Source: Acidiphilium sp.
GTDB taxonomy: Bacteria; Pseudomonadota; Alphaproteobacteria; Acetobacterales; Acetobacteraceae
Reading direction: 5' to 3'
Assembly (NCBI GenBank): GCA_028688905.1
Contig: JAQTXH010000001.1
Span: 1,035,770 to 1,099,769, forward strand
Length of the DNA stretch: 64,000 nt
Both the position numbers and the translations under genes were made by a program. Numbering within the stretch: position 1 is the first letter of the stretch; each line of letters starts with the position of its first letter. Shown here piece after piece: positions 63,208 through 64,000 of the stretch. The notes under the pieces were generated by a model. It ran no database searches. It worked only from the letters and a program-made list of their open reading frames with translations, and had not been told where the DNA came from.

Positions 63208-64000
63208 GTATCGTGCTGGAACTCGATCATCTCTCGGTGGCGCTCAAGCGCGGTCGGGGCAAGCCGATTGCGGTGCTCGACGATATCAATCTGACCGTGA
63301 ATGCCGGCGAGATGACCGCACTGGTGGGTGAGAGCGGGTCGGGTAAAACCATTGCATCGCTTGGGGTGATCCGCTTGCTGCCACGCAGCGCCGAAATTGC
63401 CGGGCAGGTGTTGCTGGCCGGAACCGACCTGACCCGGCTGACCGAGTCCGAGATGCGCCGAGTGCGCGGCCGCGATATCGGGATGGTGTTTCAGAACCCG
63501 CTGTCGGCGCTGAACCCGACCACGCGGGTCGGCAATCAGATTGCCGAAGTGTATCGGCTGCATACCGGTGAGACCGATCGTGCGGCGCGGGCGCGGGCGC
63601 TGGATTTGCTGGGCGAGGTTGGCATCCCCGACCCCGCCGACCGGCTCGACGACTACCCGCACCAGTTTTCTGGCGGCATGCGCCAGCGGGTGATGATCGC
63701 GATGGCGCTCGCCTGCTCGCCGAAACTGCTGATCGCCGACGAACCGACCACCGGACTCGATCTGCTGGTGGCACGCCAGATTCTCGCCCTGCTGTCGCGG
63801 CTGCGCCACGAGCACCGGATGGGCGTGCTGTTCATCACCCATGATCTTTCGATCGTCGAGGAACACGCCGATCAGGTCCATGTGCTTTACGCCGGCAAAT
63901 CGGTCGAATGGGGCACGTCGCGGTCGTTTTTCGCCCAGCCGCGCCACCCCTACAGCCAGGCGTTGCTGGCGGCGGTGCCGCGCCTGGGGCAGCGGCGATT
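63204..64000 (+). CDS. ABC transporter ATPase, DppD-like, cut by window end
   Basis: The frame starting at the ATG at 63204 (overlapping the permease stop) is open to the end of the window, giving 265 residues of an oligopeptide/nickel-type ATPase. Walker A is VGESGSGKT near residue 37, the Q-loop [14 protein letters not shown], signature [15 protein letters not shown], Walker [13 protein letters not shown] and switch His in ITHDLS. The C-terminal part [13 protein letters not shown] is the start of the oligopeptide-binding extension, so only a short end is missing. A second ATPase (DppF type) may follow outside. Confidence 0.93.
   Translation, partial: MSIVLELDHLSVALKRGRGKPIAVLDDINLTVNAGEMTALVGESGSGKTIASLGVIRLLPRSAEIAGQVLLAGTDLTRLTESEMRRVRGRDIGMVFQNPLSALNPTTRVGNQIAEVYRLHTGETDRAARARALDLLGEVGIPDPADRLDDYPHQFSGGMRQRVMIAMALACSPKLLIADEPTTGLDLLVARQILALLSRLRHEHRMGVLFITHDLSIVEEHADQVHVLYAGKSVEWGTSRSFFAQPRHPYSQALLAAVPRLGQRR

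Noticed and set aside
1-64000. CRISPR array, prophage, insertion sequence or integrase
   Set aside because: No regularly spaced repeats, no transposase or integrase frame and no phage structural gene were seen. The only dispersed repeat is the 106-bp element.
1-64000. tRNA or rRNA genes
   Set aside because: No cloverleaf-like TTCGA/CCA pattern or rRNA segment was recognised in the intergenic gaps; short gaps leave little room.

Overview
The window reads as a chromosomal segment of a GC-rich alphaproteobacterium, most likely in or near the Acetobacteraceae (Rhodospirillales). This is inferred from gene content: the hprK-rapZ-EIIA-HPr-EI cluster typical of alphaproteobacteria, an oxygen-dependent cobalamin route, HutF/HutG-type histidine breakdown and UDP-galactopyranose mutase. 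Taxonomy is an inference; no rRNA or tRNA gene was seen. Genes are very tightly packed, with many ATGA/GTGA start-stop overlaps and seven convergent pairs whose 3' ends overlap.

Layout. 1-1.7 kb: queuosine genes (tgt end, queF, queG). 1.8-2.3 kb: mscL. 2.2-5.5 kb: an operon for a periplasmic serine protease, an OmpR-type regulator and a histidine kinase. 5.6-6.8 kb: glf. 7.0-11.0 kb: a regulatory PTS relay (hprK, rapZ, EIIA, HPr, EI) with no sugar permease. 11.0-18.5 kb: complete histidine utilisation (hutF divergent from hutIHGU, hutC at the far end) with a palindromic HutC operator between the two arms. 18.5-23.6 kb: a minus-strand run cysS-trmJ-methyltransferase-aspA-glycosyltransferase that leads into hutC. 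23.7-29.6 kb: an NRAMP-family transporter behind a Fur box, a CbbY-like hydrolase, an M20 peptidase fused translationally to a FetA/FetB exporter, a 39-codon ORF and a VC0807-like membrane protein.

29.6-52.2 kb is a large cobalamin locus: bluB, an alpha-ribazole phosphatase, cobS, cobT, cobB, cobA, cbiD, cobM, cobE, cobL, cobK, cobJ, cobI, cobH, cobG, cobN, cobW, a DUF1636 protein, cobU, cobO, cobQ, cobD and cobC. A cobalamin riboswitch with a good sigma-70 promoter heads the minus-strand operon DUF1636-cobW-cobN-cobG-cobH-cobI-cobJ. The pathway is aerobic (CobG, CobN, CobL), but the C-1 methylation slot is filled by CbiD and no CobF is present. cobS/cobT chelatase partners of CobN and the CobR reductase are not in the window.

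52.2-64 kb: a squalene/phytoene synthase-like gene, Fe-type superoxide dismutase, yajC, a DUF815 ATPase, then an uptake module of TonB, a TonB-dependent receptor and an oligopeptide/nickel-type ABC transporter (binding protein, two permeases, ATPase cut by the window end).

The most unusual non-genic signal is a 106-bp element present three times (34.7, 53.7 and 56.2 kb), alignable without gaps, with inverted TAGAGC/GCTCTA ends and a 5' hairpin whose stem shows compensatory changes between copies.
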